Shown here one piece after another: positions 9,252-17,848 of a DNA stretch of 64,000 nucleotides; the first letter of the stretch is position 1; every line of letters begins with the position of its first letter. Source of the DNA: Sandaracinaceae bacterium (GTDB taxonomy: Bacteria; Myxococcota_A; Polyangia; Polyangiales; JADJQN01). Made by a program: the position numbers and the translations under genes. Below the pieces are notes generated by a model. It was not told the origin of the DNA. It did no database searches and saw only the letters and a list, made by a program, of their open reading frames with translations. The stretch lies in contig JADJQN010000015.1 of NCBI GenBank assembly GCA_016712745.1, positions 372,001 to 436,000 of the forward strand. Reading direction: 5' to 3'.

Positions 9252-9874
9252 TGGCAACCTCCGAGCTTGAATACTTCTCGCGAATGCCGACGACCATCGC
9301 GGACGCACAGAAACCTATCTCTACGGGCCAGTTTCGCTTTGCGCTGAACAACGGTCTGCACATTGCCGACGAGTGCTGGAACCCGCTGGTCTCGTGGGTG
9401 CCTGACAACAGTTATTATCAAGTCGATGCCACGGCGTCTGGGCAGTGGCGCAAGGTCATTACGTTCGGCCCGTTTAACCTGTCCATGAAAACGGACGGAA
9501 CGCACTACCCAATTCGCGTGTTCATTGGCGGTTCATCGGATAAGGGTGGCGATACGGTGCGGTTTAGGATCGTGATCGCGGCGCCCGGATCCACGTCAAC
9601 GACAGTGCTCGGATCGGGGAGCAACGTTAGCGAGTCTGCTCTCGTGGGTAATACCCCGAGCTGGCTTGCGATGTCTAACGGGTATCTGATTCAGATGGAC
9701 TCGTCTCAGATCGCGGAGTGTCAAACGACTATCCCCGTAAACGATGTGCTCGGTGGCCTTACGAGCGCGGCCAATGTGACGCAAGCCATGATCGAAGTAT
9801 GGGGCACAACGACGGCCGGAACCAGCGACGTGCGCCTCTATGGGGTTCACGCATGGGAAGTGTGCGGGCTGTAA
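9251..9874 (+). CDS. Tail tip/decoration protein, unknown
   Basis: 207 residues, beta-strand pattern, no signal peptide. It opens with MATSELEYFSRMPTTIADAQ and has a jelly-roll-like composition in the middle (WRKVITFGPFNLSMKT, YPIRVFIGGSS). It is translationally coupled to the hub gene by a one-base overlap, and its stop touches the next start. It and the next gene share the style 'YYQ/..W..V...G...R' and may be related virion surface proteins. Function is not recognised. Confidence 0.55.
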   Translation: MATSELEYFSRMPTTIADAQKPISTGQFRFALNNGLHIADECWNPLVSWVPDNSYYQVDATASGQWRKVITFGPFNLSMKTDGTHYPIRVFIGGSSDKGGDTVRFRIVIAAPGSTSTTVLGSGSNVSESALVGNTPSWLAMSNGYLIQMDSSQIAECQTTIPVNDVLGGLTSAANVTQAMIEVWGTTTAGTSDVRLYGVHAWEVCGL

Positions 9875-10885
9875 ATGGCTGCCATCGTAAAGCCGCGTCG
9901 AAGCAACCCTTCGTACGAATCGATCGTATCGGGGTCTGCCATTCGCACCGGTACATGGATGCCGTGCGCGGACCTGTCAAACTGGATCAAGGGCAAAAGC
10001 AAAATCCTAATCCCGATGTCGTCGTGCCGCGAAGTCATTGCGGCAAGTTCTTATGCTGATTTTCACTTCCTCGTTAGGCCCAACGCTACCGGGCTTCGCC
10101 GCACGTGGACGATCTTGGTTAGTGGCACGGGCCGCGTTCGATCGGACTATGATTCCGTTTGGCACAACTTTTCGGCATCGACTGACACGGCGGAAATATA
10201 CCCGTTTCAGTTTAGCGAACTTGTCACCGCCCCGGGCAGCACGGCATACGATGCATCGATCCGCGTTGAGACACTTGCGGCAACGACCGCAACCGTGCAC
10301 GCCGTAGCTCTTGAAGAGGCGCCGCGATACTCGCTTGGCCTAGATTCCACCGACTTCGGCACCGACATCAACACGGAGGTTTTCCGAGAGCCGATGCTAG
10401 AGCAGGCCAACGCCGGACTATACGGACCAGCGCGCGTGTTTACGAATCCGTCTAGCTTCTATAGCCGGGGGCTTTTCTACTGGGCGACCGACGCCAAAAC
10501 GGGCACGGCGTTTTCTGTGACCGGAGGGCCGACGAACATCTTTCCGATGAGCGCTCCGATCATTGTCCCGAAACTCTACAACGGAGACACCACGGGATCG
10601 GCGCACGTAGAGGCGTACGTTCAAACCAGCGCGTCTGGTACCAGCGGAACCGTAGTTGCCACCAACGGAGGCACCGGTACGACGTACACCGTAACCGTGC
10701 CCACGGGGTCACATACGGGGTTTTCCTGGAAGAACACGGGAACGACGCCCAGCATTGACTGTAGCGATATGACCGAGGCGACGGGGTTACAGAGTGGAAC
10801 ATTTAATTCGCTAACCTTCTCGGCCACGAGCACGGCCGGGACGCTCTACGTAGCCGGCATCGCCGTTTACTTCTCGGCGCCGTAA
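9875..10885 (+). CDS. Virion structural protein, probable tail-tip or fibre component
   Basis: 336 residues, all-beta composition, rich in Ser, Thr and Gly. The N-terminal half has a pattern like the preceding protein. The C-terminal half (about residues 230-336) carries 'AHVEAYVQTSASGTSGTVVATNGGTGTTYTV'-style repeats and ends 'STAGTLYVAGIAVYFSAP', typical of phage tip proteins that assemble as beta-sandwiches. The start immediately follows the previous stop (TAA ATG). Function is inferred from composition and position only. Confidence 0.55.
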   Translation: MAAIVKPRRSNPSYESIVSGSAIRTGTWMPCADLSNWIKGKSKILIPMSSCREVIAASSYADFHFLVRPNATGLRRTWTILVSGTGRVRSDYDSVWHNFSASTDTAEIYPFQFSELVTAPGSTAYDASIRVETLAATTATVHAVALEEAPRYSLGLDSTDFGTDINTEVFREPMLEQANAGLYGPARVFTNPSSFYSRGLFYWATDAKTGTAFSVTGGPTNIFPMSAPIIVPKLYNGDTTGSAHVEAYVQTSASGTSGTVVATNGGTGTTYTVTVPTGSHTGFSWKNTGTTPSIDCSDMTEATGLQSGTFNSLTFSATSTAGTLYVAGIAVYFSAP

Positions 10886-10953
10886 CCAACTTTTCTCGCC
10901 GCGTTCACGCGTGCGCCATCTCGTCTGCCGAAGGGCAGGCACGGAGCTATCCT

Positions 10954-11325
10954 ATGTCTACCGAAGTTGAACGCCAGGCCGCTGACTGCACCGCGCCGTT
11001 GGCCATTTACGCACGCACCACCGTCACCAACGACGAAGTGATCGAAATCCCTTCAACGTTTAATAAGAAGTTCATCACGTTCCAGGCTGAAGCGTCGGCG
11101 GTTAAGCTAGCCTTTGGAACGTCCGTGGCCGTTGCCGCAGACCCAGCGGCGCGTTCGGTGCTAACAGGCAATCTCCCAGCGGCCGCTGTCTCGGGCTGCC
11201 TCGACGTCCCCGCCAATAGCGAGCGCACCTACCGCATCCCCTCAAACTGCACGCACTTCGCGCACATCTCGGCGGACACGAGCGGCGTCCTTCGCTTCTT
11301 CAACTCGACCGGCCCGGGCGAGTAA
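10954..11325 (+). CDS. Small virion protein, unknown
   Basis: 123 residues. A GGAG ribosome-binding site is at 10936-10939. The sequence has no signal peptide or membrane segment, and its pattern suggests a single small beta-sandwich (EVIEIPSTFNKKFITFQAEAS, then YRIPSNCTHFAHISADTSGVLRFF). It lies within the tail tip/fibre block, after a 68-base spacer that holds only a short imperfect hairpin. It is probably a decoration or fibre-attachment protein. Confidence 0.5.
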   Translation: MSTEVERQAADCTAPLAIYARTTVTNDEVIEIPSTFNKKFITFQAEASAVKLAFGTSVAVAADPAARSVLTGNLPAAAVSGCLDVPANSERTYRIPSNCTHFAHISADTSGVLRFFNSTGPGE

Positions 11326-11330
11326 TCCCC

Positions 11331-12959
11331 GTGCGCCTCTTCGGTGCGCTGCTCGCCGTCGCGATTGTCGCGGCGTGCACGGAGCCGCGCGCTCAGTCAA
11401 TCACGCGTGACGCCCCCGATGCGGCGTTGCGCTTCGAGCAAGGCGACTTCATGTCACGTAGATACAACTTCCGCGACGGTCGTCGCTCATTGCCCACGGG
11501 CACAGCGTCGGCCGCAGGCTTGCGCGCGCCCGATCACGAGCTTCGCGGCGATGACGCCATCTTCAGCGGCTCGACGATGACTTCGTGGCCGGCCGTGCAT
11601 GGCCCGAGCATGACGCCGGTCGCGACGCGTGAACCGCAACTGACAGCGCTTCGTGCCAACGGTCACATCGGCGTGCGGTTCCCTAGCAGCGGCGCGCGTT
11701 GTGAGAGCACGGGCGCAATCATCCCTGGCACGGCTATCGTTCACACAAAGATTTGGGTGATTGACCCGGACCATCGCGCCGGGTTGGCTAACCGCCGATA
11801 CCTTGAATACGTCGACAACAATTCGACGAGCGCGGATGTGCATCTCGTCTTCGCGCATTCGGCGAATCAGGTCGCGGGGTTCAATAGGATCGGCGCCTTC
11901 TACGGGTCCGATCATCTTGTCACGTGGCGCAATGTCAACGTTCTCCCAGAGAACCGTCTGCACTTCTTTGCAAGCGTTCTCGATCCAGATGGTTCGACGC
12001 GCTTTTACCGTAACCGCACGCTCGCCGGAACCGCGACCGGCATCCTTCCGGATCCCATTTCGTGGTCACACACGGTCATCGGCGGATCGTACCAAAACGT
12101 TGGATCGGAAAGCTCCGTCTCCGAGTGGTTCTCCGGGTACATCTATCACTCAAAGACGTGGGTGGACACGGCGCTAACCGAAGAAGAAATCTTCGATCAG
12201 TTCGATACGCTGTCCGCGACGTATGGATTCACCGCGAGCGATTACCGACCCGACACGAACTCATCGTCGCTCACGCTGTGGCTCGATAGCTCCGGTAAGC
12301 GCAAGAACGGTGGCGGGCTCTTCGACGGCACGACTGTAAGTCAGTGGGACGGTGGTGACGCGACCGGGCGCTACATATCATCGAGCACCTACCCCGACGA
12401 GGGCGGGTACATCAACGGACGCCCGACGCTTCGCACGGATGCGAACAATCATTTTGCTGGCGGCTACAACGTGCAGGGCACGCTAAGCGCAGCCAGTGGC
12501 GCGGCCTATAGCTTGATGACGGTGGTGACGCCCAAGGCCATCACGTCGACGCAGGCAACCGCCGTTGATATGCGGGACTCGATCTTTGGTGATGTCGGCG
12601 ACTACTTCACGCTCGGAGTATACAGCAACTCGGGCACACCAAGCGTCAGCCTCTACCACTGGTCGACTGGTTCGCGGTCGGTAAGTGACTCTGGCATTGC
12701 GATCGATACGCCCGTGCTCATCCATGTTTGGTACGACGGAAGCGCCCTGTACCTGCGTGTCGGAGACCGAACGGCCGTGAGCTACGCGGCCCCCGGTAAC
12801 CTTAGCGCAGCCGGTAACTTCCGCCTCGGCTGGGGTAACAACAGCGCAGCGAAGTTTGACGGCGACATCGCGGAAGTCATCTTCCGCAACGCATCGAACA
12901 CAACGCACATGGATCAAGACCGCGCATACCTCGGCGCTCTCTACAGCGTCGCTTACTAA
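11331..12959 (+). CDS. LamG/concanavalin-like tail fibre protein with possible lipoprotein leader
   Basis: 542 residues from the GTG at 11331. A lectin-like jelly roll (LamG/ConA type) spans about residues 130-300 ('NRLHFFASVLDPDGSTRFYRN', 'FSGYIYHSKTWVDTALTEEEI'), and a second related module spans about 385-540 ('VLIHVWYDGSALYLRVGD', 'FDGDIAEVIFRNAS'). The downstream gene is a paralogue. The first 23 residues look like a lipoprotein signal with lipobox V-A-A-C, odd for a tail fibre. Homology to the next gene begins only near an internal ATG at 11451 (with AAGGCG before it), so the true start may be there. Confidence 0.65.
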   Translation: MRLFGALLAVAIVAACTEPRAQSITRDAPDAALRFEQGDFMSRRYNFRDGRRSLPTGTASAAGLRAPDHELRGDDAIFSGSTMTSWPAVHGPSMTPVATREPQLTALRANGHIGVRFPSSGARCESTGAIIPGTAIVHTKIWVIDPDHRAGLANRRYLEYVDNNSTSADVHLVFAHSANQVAGFNRIGAFYGSDHLVTWRNVNVLPENRLHFFASVLDPDGSTRFYRNRTLAGTATGILPDPISWSHTVIGGSYQNVGSESSVSEWFSGYIYHSKTWVDTALTEEEIFDQFDTLSATYGFTASDYRPDTNSSSLTLWLDSSGKRKNGGGLFDGTTVSQWDGGDATGRYISSSTYPDEGGYINGRPTLRTDANNHFAGGYNVQGTLSAASGAAYSLMTVVTPKAITSTQATAVDMRDSIFGDVGDYFTLGVYSNSGTPSVSLYHWSTGSRSVSDSGIAIDTPVLIHVWYDGSALYLRVGDRTAVSYAAPGNLSAAGNFRLGWGNNSAAKFDGDIAEVIFRNASNTTHMDQDRAYLGALYSVAY

Positions 12960-14432
12960 ATGACTCACACCATTGCACGCCGGGGGCCGTTCGTGGCTCC
13001 GTCCGTGCGCGTCCCGAATCCGACGCTGCTTTTGAATGATGATGGGCTCGCGACTTCGGGAGGCATCATCACGTCGTGGACGGCAGACGGCGGACAGGTG
13101 TTCACGGCAACCGCGACGACTGAACCGATTACGGGTTCGCCAGTTCTGAACGGCCGAACGGGCGCGCTCTTTCCGGTCACGGGCGGTCGCCTCGTATCCG
13201 TCCCCGCCATCTTCGATACGCCTAGCAACACGTTTTCGTTTCAGGTCGTGATGTGGCCCGAGAACGCAGCCGGCTCCCCAGGTGCAGAGGCCATCGCGTA
13301 CATCCAGAACGGCACGACCAATCCGGAAGCAAACCTGATTTTCCCGCATCAGGCGAACGGCTTCAGCCTCGAGCGCGTCGGCATGTTTCCGAATAGCTCG
13401 TGGCGCACCGTTGCATCGCTCCCGTCGCACAAGCCGCACGTGCTGATGTTTGTGTACAACAATGGAACGCTGAGTATCTACCGCAACGGGGTGCTTCTGG
13501 GCACGCACGTGGGCGACCCATCATCGGCAGTTGCCTTTGCGTACATGTATATCGGCGCGGCCGATGGTTCGCTCCCGCTTTCGCAAGAGTTCCATGGAAC
13601 TATTTACGACGTGCGCATGTGGTGCACGCGTGTGCTTACCGCAGCGCAGGCTGAGCGAGCGGCAGAAGAGCAGCTCGACGACTACGCGATCACGCCAACG
13701 GCGTACTACCCGGCCGACGATGCCGGCACCATCACAGGACACTGGGACAGCCGAGGCAAGCGCGGCACGGTGCCAGGCGGATACTTCGACGGCACAGAGC
13801 TAAACCTCTGGATCGATAACAGCGGCCTCGCGCATAACATGTCGCAGGGCACGGCGGGGCAATATCCGTCGGCAGGCGAAAGCATCAATGGGCGATATGC
13901 GATTCGCACGGGCGTAAACAAGTGGCTTGCGGCCGGCACTAACTGGGAGGGCTTCTGCGGCACGGGCGCTCAGAAGACATACGACATCAAGATCCCGATT
14001 CGCCCGCGAAGCATCACCTCGACGCAGGCCACGGCCGCGCATCTTCGCGATTGCGTCATCATGGACATCTCGGGATTCCTCGGGATCGTCCTGTACCTCG
14101 ACAGCGGCGTCCCAACGGCTGCGCTCTACCACTATAGCGGCGGCACGAGGCTTTTGCCGTTTCCAATTACGCTCGGCGAAGAGACCCTTCTTCACGCGTG
14201 GTATGACGGAAGCACAATCTTCTTCCGCGTTGGCGATGCCGCCGTTCAGTCACTCGGTGGAGTTGGCAATCCAGGCGATATCAGCATTCCAGTCGTTCTC
14301 GGACACGGCTTCACCACGGCCGGCTACGCCGACGCGGACATCCCCGAAGTGCTCATCCGTAGTTCGTACAACGCAATCACGGCAAACGCCGACCGCGCCT
14401 ACTTTTCACGCATTTACAATTTCGACGTCTAG
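12960..14432 (+). CDS. LamG/concanavalin-like tail fibre protein, paralogue of the preceding gene
   Basis: 490 residues, starting on the base after the previous stop. The N-terminal module (about residues 40-240) has a jelly-roll pattern ending 'FHGTIYDVRMWCTRVLTAAQAERA', the usual end of a LamG domain. The C-terminal module shares 'ITSTQATA', 'HAWYDGSTIFFRVGD' and 'ADIPEVLIRSS' with the preceding protein. The two genes are therefore a tandem duplication of putative receptor-binding proteins. LamG-like domains commonly bind glycans, so a host polysaccharide is a likely target. Confidence 0.65.
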   Translation: MTHTIARRGPFVAPSVRVPNPTLLLNDDGLATSGGIITSWTADGGQVFTATATTEPITGSPVLNGRTGALFPVTGGRLVSVPAIFDTPSNTFSFQVVMWPENAAGSPGAEAIAYIQNGTTNPEANLIFPHQANGFSLERVGMFPNSSWRTVASLPSHKPHVLMFVYNNGTLSIYRNGVLLGTHVGDPSSAVAFAYMYIGAADGSLPLSQEFHGTIYDVRMWCTRVLTAAQAERAAEEQLDDYAITPTAYYPADDAGTITGHWDSRGKRGTVPGGYFDGTELNLWIDNSGLAHNMSQGTAGQYPSAGESINGRYAIRTGVNKWLAAGTNWEGFCGTGAQKTYDIKIPIRPRSITSTQATAAHLRDCVIMDISGFLGIVLYLDSGVPTAALYHYSGGTRLLPFPITLGEETLLHAWYDGSTIFFRVGDAAVQSLGGVGNPGDISIPVVLGHGFTTAGYADADIPEVLIRSSYNAITANADRAYFSRIYNFDV

Positions 14433-14446
14433 CACCCGAGGCCACC

Positions 14447-14671
14447 ATGGTTCCCCCGCATATGCCTGGGGCGGAGCGGATGATCGAAGTGCTTCGCGAA
14501 ATTCAGGAACTGGCTCGCATCGACATCGCGAAAGCGGATGGAGGCGAGCTCTCACAAATCACTATTCGTGCTCTGGGCTACTGGCTCGCGCGCGCTTGGG
14601 AAGCTGGTGCCGAATATGAGCGGGAACGACTACGAAGCCTGGGAGGAATACACCCCGGTCGAGAACCGTGA
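14447..14671 (+). CDS. Small hypothetical phage protein
   Basis: 74 residues, helical and charged, no membrane segment (RMIEVLREIQELARIDIAKADGG). It overlaps the next gene, whose ATG is at 14616, by 56 bases in another frame. Position at the junction between fibre genes and the lysis block suggests a small accessory protein. Function is not recognised. Confidence 0.5.
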   Translation: MVPPHMPGAERMIEVLREIQELARIDIAKADGGELSQITIRALGYWLARAWEAGAEYERERLRSLGGIHPGREP

Positions 14672-14948
14672 CCTCGCGTCCATGATCGGTCACATGGCGA
14701 GGGACGTTGGCGCCGTTCGCCTTGCGCAGGCCGCTCAAGCCAAAGACATCGACGTCCTCAAAAAGGGCGAGACGATGCGCTGGAAGATTCTGGGGACCGT
14801 CGTCGCGGTTCTTTTCCTTCCTGCGATCGCAGGCGTCCTCTCTGCCGGTCGCGTGATCGAACGCATCGAGCAAATGTCCCAGCAGATCGAACGCATTGGA
14901 AACGACCACGAGCAGCGCATCCGATCAATCGAGCACCGCGTCCCATAA
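14616..14948 (+). CDS. Single-span membrane protein with C-terminal coiled coil, lysis region
   Basis: 110 residues from the ATG at 14616 (MSGNDYEAWEEYTP), with GGGAAG about 15 bases upstream. The soluble N-terminal region is followed by one hydrophobic span at about residues 55-75 (ILGTVVAVLFLPAIAGVLSA) and a helical tail with heptads (IERIEQMSQQIERIGNDHEQRI). Such proteins in phage lysis blocks include XhlA-like and spanin-like factors, but the order of span and coiled coil does not match XhlA. A longer frame from 14538 lacks a good start signal. Confidence 0.5.
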   Translation: MSGNDYEAWEEYTPVENRDLASMIGHMARDVGAVRLAQAAQAKDIDVLKKGETMRWKILGTVVAVLFLPAIAGVLSAGRVIERIEQMSQQIERIGNDHEQRIRSIEHRVP

Positions 14949-14960
14949 GCACAAACGCTG

Positions 14961-15016
14961 AAAGCAGCCGCTCCCGCGTGCCTCCCCTCGCTCCCTCCGC
15001 GTGGGGGCGGTTGCTT
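14961..15016 (+). terminator. Imperfect long hairpin, possible terminator or processing site
   Basis: The arms 14961-14978 (AAAGCAGCCGCTCCCGCG) and 14998-15016 (CGCGTGGGGGCGGTTGCTTT region) pair over most of their length and are followed by a T-rich stretch (GAGTCTTTATT). It lies between the tail/fibre block and the small membrane-protein genes. It could attenuate late transcription or stabilise an mRNA end. Confidence 0.4.
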
Positions 15017-15043
15017 TGAGTCTTTATTCAGAAAGCAGAAACC

Positions 15044-15244
15044 ATGACCTGGCAAAACGTAGCCGTGATCGGCGTCATCTTTGGATCGGCAATTGCGCTA
15101 ATCGCGCTCAACCAAGCAACGTTTGCCGCAAGCCTTGTTACCGCAGGCGTCGGCATGCTCGGTCTCTTCACGCGTATCGGGTCCATCGCCGACCGGAAGA
15201 ATCCACCGGCACCCGTGGCGGACGAAAACGACGAGGCCAACTGA
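15044..15244 (+). CDS. Holin-like small membrane protein
   Basis: 66 residues with two hydrophobic spans (about residues 6-22, VAVIGVIFGSAIALIAL, and 28-45, ASLVTAGVGMLGLFTRI) and a charged, Asp/Glu-rich C terminus. This size and topology fit a class II holin that would let the downstream amidase reach the cell wall. The stop overlaps the next start (TGATG at 15242-15246). Holins diverge too much for certainty from sequence alone. Confidence 0.55.
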   Translation: MTWQNVAVIGVIFGSAIALIALNQATFAASLVTAGVGMLGLFTRIGSIADRKNPPAPVADENDEAN

Positions 15245-15735
15245 TGCGCTGGTATCTGAAGTCACCTCCCGAAATCGTCTACGTAGCGTGTCTCATCGTC
15301 TTTCTGCTCGGCATGGTCCTCGCGAACTCGGGTTGCACGTCCGACGGTCCCGCACGCGAGACGCTCGCTACGGCTACCCGCATTCTAAAGACGGTCGATG
15401 CGATTGAAGCTGTGCTCTACCGCGAGCACGCCCTCGATTGCATGGACCGCAACGAAGACGAAGCCGGATACTCGGATTGCATGCAGGCGCACAACCGCAT
15501 CGTGCAGGCTCAGGAGGTCGCATACGCCTCGCTCCTAGCGGTTCAGTCCGCGCTTGATGCTGCGGGCGATGCGCGTCGCGACGGCATCCTGGCGGCCGCA
15601 CCATGCGCCGCACAGGCTCTTGATGAAGTCATCGACGCGCTAACGGCGGCAGGCGTGCACGTGCCAGAGGAAATCCTAGACGCGGCCGCGATGTTCTCGG
15701 CCATCGCGCCAGGTAGTTGCGCTCATGGGCAGTGA
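15244..15735 (+). CDS. Putative phage lipoprotein in the lysis block
   Basis: 163 residues from the ATG at 15244. A hydrophobic span (about residues 12-28, VYVACLIVFLLGMVLAN) ends in the lipobox-like SGC near residue 31, so the mature protein would be outer-membrane attached. The rest is helical and contains four further Cys residues (LDCMDR, SDCMQA, APCAAQA, GSCAHG). Position after a holin-like gene suggests an outer-membrane spanin or accessory lysis factor, but it is longer than typical Rz1 proteins. A longer upstream frame is out of register with the RBS. Confidence 0.5.
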   Translation: MRWYLKSPPEIVYVACLIVFLLGMVLANSGCTSDGPARETLATATRILKTVDAIEAVLYREHALDCMDRNEDEAGYSDCMQAHNRIVQAQEVAYASLLAVQSALDAAGDARRDGILAAAPCAAQALDEVIDALTAAGVHVPEEILDAAAMFSAIAPGSCAHGQ

Positions 15736-15919
15736 AACCTGGGAGAACGTCGCGCGGGTCGGCAAGGCAGCGGCGGAAATCGCAGAGCTTATCGGTCGCC
15801 TCGTTACTGCGCGCAACGTGCAGCGCGTTGAGCACATCTTGCCGACGCTTCGTGCGTCGCTTGAGAAGGCGCGAGCCGACCTTCGAGCCGCGATCAAATA
15901 TGGCCAACGTAAGCCGTAG
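15725..15919 (+). CDS. Small helical phage protein
   Basis: 64 residues, all helical by composition, no hydrophobic span. It overlaps the lipoprotein gene by 11 bases and the next gene by 20 bases, so it is part of the compact, coupled lysis/accessory cluster. It contains no recognised domain. Confidence 0.5.
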   Translation: MGSETWENVARVGKAAAEIAELIGRLVTARNVQRVEHILPTLRASLEKARADLRAAIKYGQRKP

Positions 15920-16082
15920 CCAGCCCGACTACCTGGAGAGCTTGAGCCTCGTGCTCAAGGCCGCGCAGGAGCTCATCGAAGAATCTGAATGCTGGGTCAC
16001 CGAGTCGCACGAGGGGTGCGGTCGATGCCATTGGTGCTCGCTTGCCGACGCCGTGGATCGGGCAGTGGGGGACGAATCATGA
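15900..16082 (+). CDS. Small Cys-rich phage protein
   Basis: 60 residues, too short to be obvious. It begins MANVSRSQPDYLESLSL and carries CGRCHWC near residue 42, a CxxCxxC pattern that could bind a metal. Its stop overlaps the ATG of the next gene (ATGA at 16079-16082), which supports it being translated. Function is unknown. Confidence 0.45.
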   Translation: MANVSRSQPDYLESLSLVLKAAQELIEESECWVTESHEGCGRCHWCSLADAVDRAVGDES

Positions 16083-16608
16083 CGTGCGTTGCAGCGATTG
16101 AGGATGGAAAGCGCGTCTGGCTTGCGGCCGACACCGGCGTATCCAGTGACGATGGGTGGACCGACAACACCCACGGCAAGATCTGGAAGCATGCGCCCGG
16201 CGTTGCATTCGGCGTCGCTGGTGCCGCGAATGCGATGCAGCTCGTGCGTTACCGCCTACGCGCGCCACGGCGCCCGCTGGCATGGACGGTATGCGCTGGT
16301 GCATCACGCGCCTCGTCCCTGCACTGAAGAAGATTCTGAAAGATGAAGTTCGCGACGCCGACGGCAACCTGGATTTCGAGATGGTTGTCGCCGTCGACGG
16401 CCGAGCTTTTCTTATTGACGACGGCCTAGCCGTTCTGCAAGCGCCGCGCGGATACACGGCTATCGGATGCGGGCGCGACATTGCGCTCGGTGCCTTGTTC
16501 TCGACGAAGCGTCAGTCCCCGAAGGCCCGTGTCTGCAAAGCGGTTGAGGCCGCATGTACGCATAGCAACGCGTGCGCCCTTCCGCTTGAGGTGATCTGTG
16601 TCCCGTAG
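16079..16608 (+). pseudogene. HslV/proteasome-beta-like Ntn hydrolase, interrupted by a frameshift
   Basis: The first frame (16079-16327) begins M-T-C-V-A-A-I with a Thr that would become the N-terminal nucleophile. It continues with 'VWLAADTGVSSDD' and 'GVAFGVAGAA', the pattern of HslV/proteasome-type Ntn hydrolases. Near 16250-16275 the family-like sequence moves to the -1 frame (GMDGMRWCITRLVPALKKILKDE ... to 16608), so neither frame alone gives a full protein. No slippery heptamer is visible at the junction. It may be a real mutation, a sequencing error or recoding. The 3' end overlaps the next gene by 11 bases. Confidence 0.6.
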
Positions 16609-17848
16609 GTCATCTCTCACATGTATCGTTTCGGACATCCATTTTCCGCACACCATGGAAGCGGAGTGGGCATCGTTCCGCGAGTTTCATCGCGAGGTGC
16701 GTCCCGAGACCACCATCATCGGCGGGGACTTCCTCGACCTCAATCAGATGTCGAGCTTCACGCAGGACGCGAACGCAAGCATCTACATCATCCCCGAGAT
16801 TCAGCAGTTCGTCGCAGAAGCGAACGCGCTCGCGAAAGAATGCGGCACGCTCTACATCGTTGAGGGCAATCATGAGGCCCGCTGGAATCGCTTTCTAGAA
16901 CCGGTCGCGGCAAAGCTTCGCGGCGCCATCGGTCTCACGCTCAAGGCCCAATGCATCGCGCAAGGGCTCACGCCTCGCGCTATCTGGCGCAAAGAGAGCG
17001 CCGCGGACCGCGGCATCAAGATTCAGCAGTTCGTATTTCGTCACGGGGACAAAGACTTCGGCCGCTACGGTGGCGGCAAGCACGCAGCATCCGCGCTCAT
17101 CGACAAGGGATACGGCGGCGAGTCGGCCATCGTTGGCCACCTTCACCAATGCCAGATGATTGCGCGCCGTCGCACGGACCAAGAGGTGCTCATCGCCTTG
17201 TGTAATGGCACGTTCGAAAAGCCTGCCGACTACGCCCCCGCGAATAGCTGGATCTACGGCTTCACCCTCGTCGAAAAGTGCAGCGACAAGTGGGGCACGC
17301 CGCATCCCATCGTCATCGAGAAGGGCTGCTTCGCGTACGGCGGCCGCGTGTATGACGGCAACGAAGCGTTGCGCAAAGTGCCGCCCACGCCTGCGCCTAA
17401 GCCCGTCGCGTCTGACGTGATGCTCCCGTCACGCGCGCCCGTGCCCTACTACATGCCGCACGGAGACCCGCCTCCCGTTCCGCCGAATGCGATGGATGAC
17501 CGAGTAGGGCATCTTGTGCAGCAGCTCGACGTCTTGCGCAAAGACACGCGCGACTACGTGGAACGCCTGTCAGGGATTACGCCGATTGAAGATGACCGGC
17601 TCCTGAGCCCCGTCGCTGCACTCCCGCCTCCTGCGCCTCCGCCTGCGAATGAGCATCCCACGCTCGACGAGCATCCCAAGGGCGAGTTGATTACCCATCC
17701 CGTCACAGGTGAGATGGGCAATGCATCGGCATGGGCACGCAAACTAGGGCTATCGCGCACAACCCTGCGTGACCGCATCGAGCGCACGAAGCGCGACCCC
17801 GAGTACACGCTTGAGATGGCGCTGCGTCCAGGAAGCAAGGCGGCTTGA
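16598..17848 (+). CDS. Calcineurin-like metallophosphoesterase with C-terminal HTH
   Basis: 416 residues from GTG. The metal-binding motifs of the family are present in order: DIH (residues 13-15), GGDFLD (about 42-47), GNHEAR (about 90), HGDKDFG (about 148) and GHLHQ (about 186). A Pro-rich linker (about 265-350) leads to a C-terminal helix-turn-helix-like segment, 'ASAWARKLGLSRTTLRDRI' (about 375-395). The enzyme could hydrolyse phosphodiesters or nucleotides during infection, and the HTH suggests DNA contact. It overlaps both neighbours. The specific substrate is not known. Confidence 0.75.
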   Translation: MSRRSSLTCIVSDIHFPHTMEAEWASFREFHREVRPETTIIGGDFLDLNQMSSFTQDANASIYIIPEIQQFVAEANALAKECGTLYIVEGNHEARWNRFLEPVAAKLRGAIGLTLKAQCIAQGLTPRAIWRKESAADRGIKIQQFVFRHGDKDFGRYGGGKHAASALIDKGYGGESAIVGHLHQCQMIARRRTDQEVLIALCNGTFEKPADYAPANSWIYGFTLVEKCSDKWGTPHPIVIEKGCFAYGGRVYDGNEALRKVPPTPAPKPVASDVMLPSRAPVPYYMPHGDPPPVPPNAMDDRVGHLVQQLDVLRKDTRDYVERLSGITPIEDDRLLSPVAALPPPAPPPANEHPTLDEHPKGELITHPVTGEMGNASAWARKLGLSRTTLRDRIERTKRDPEYTLEMALRPGSKAA

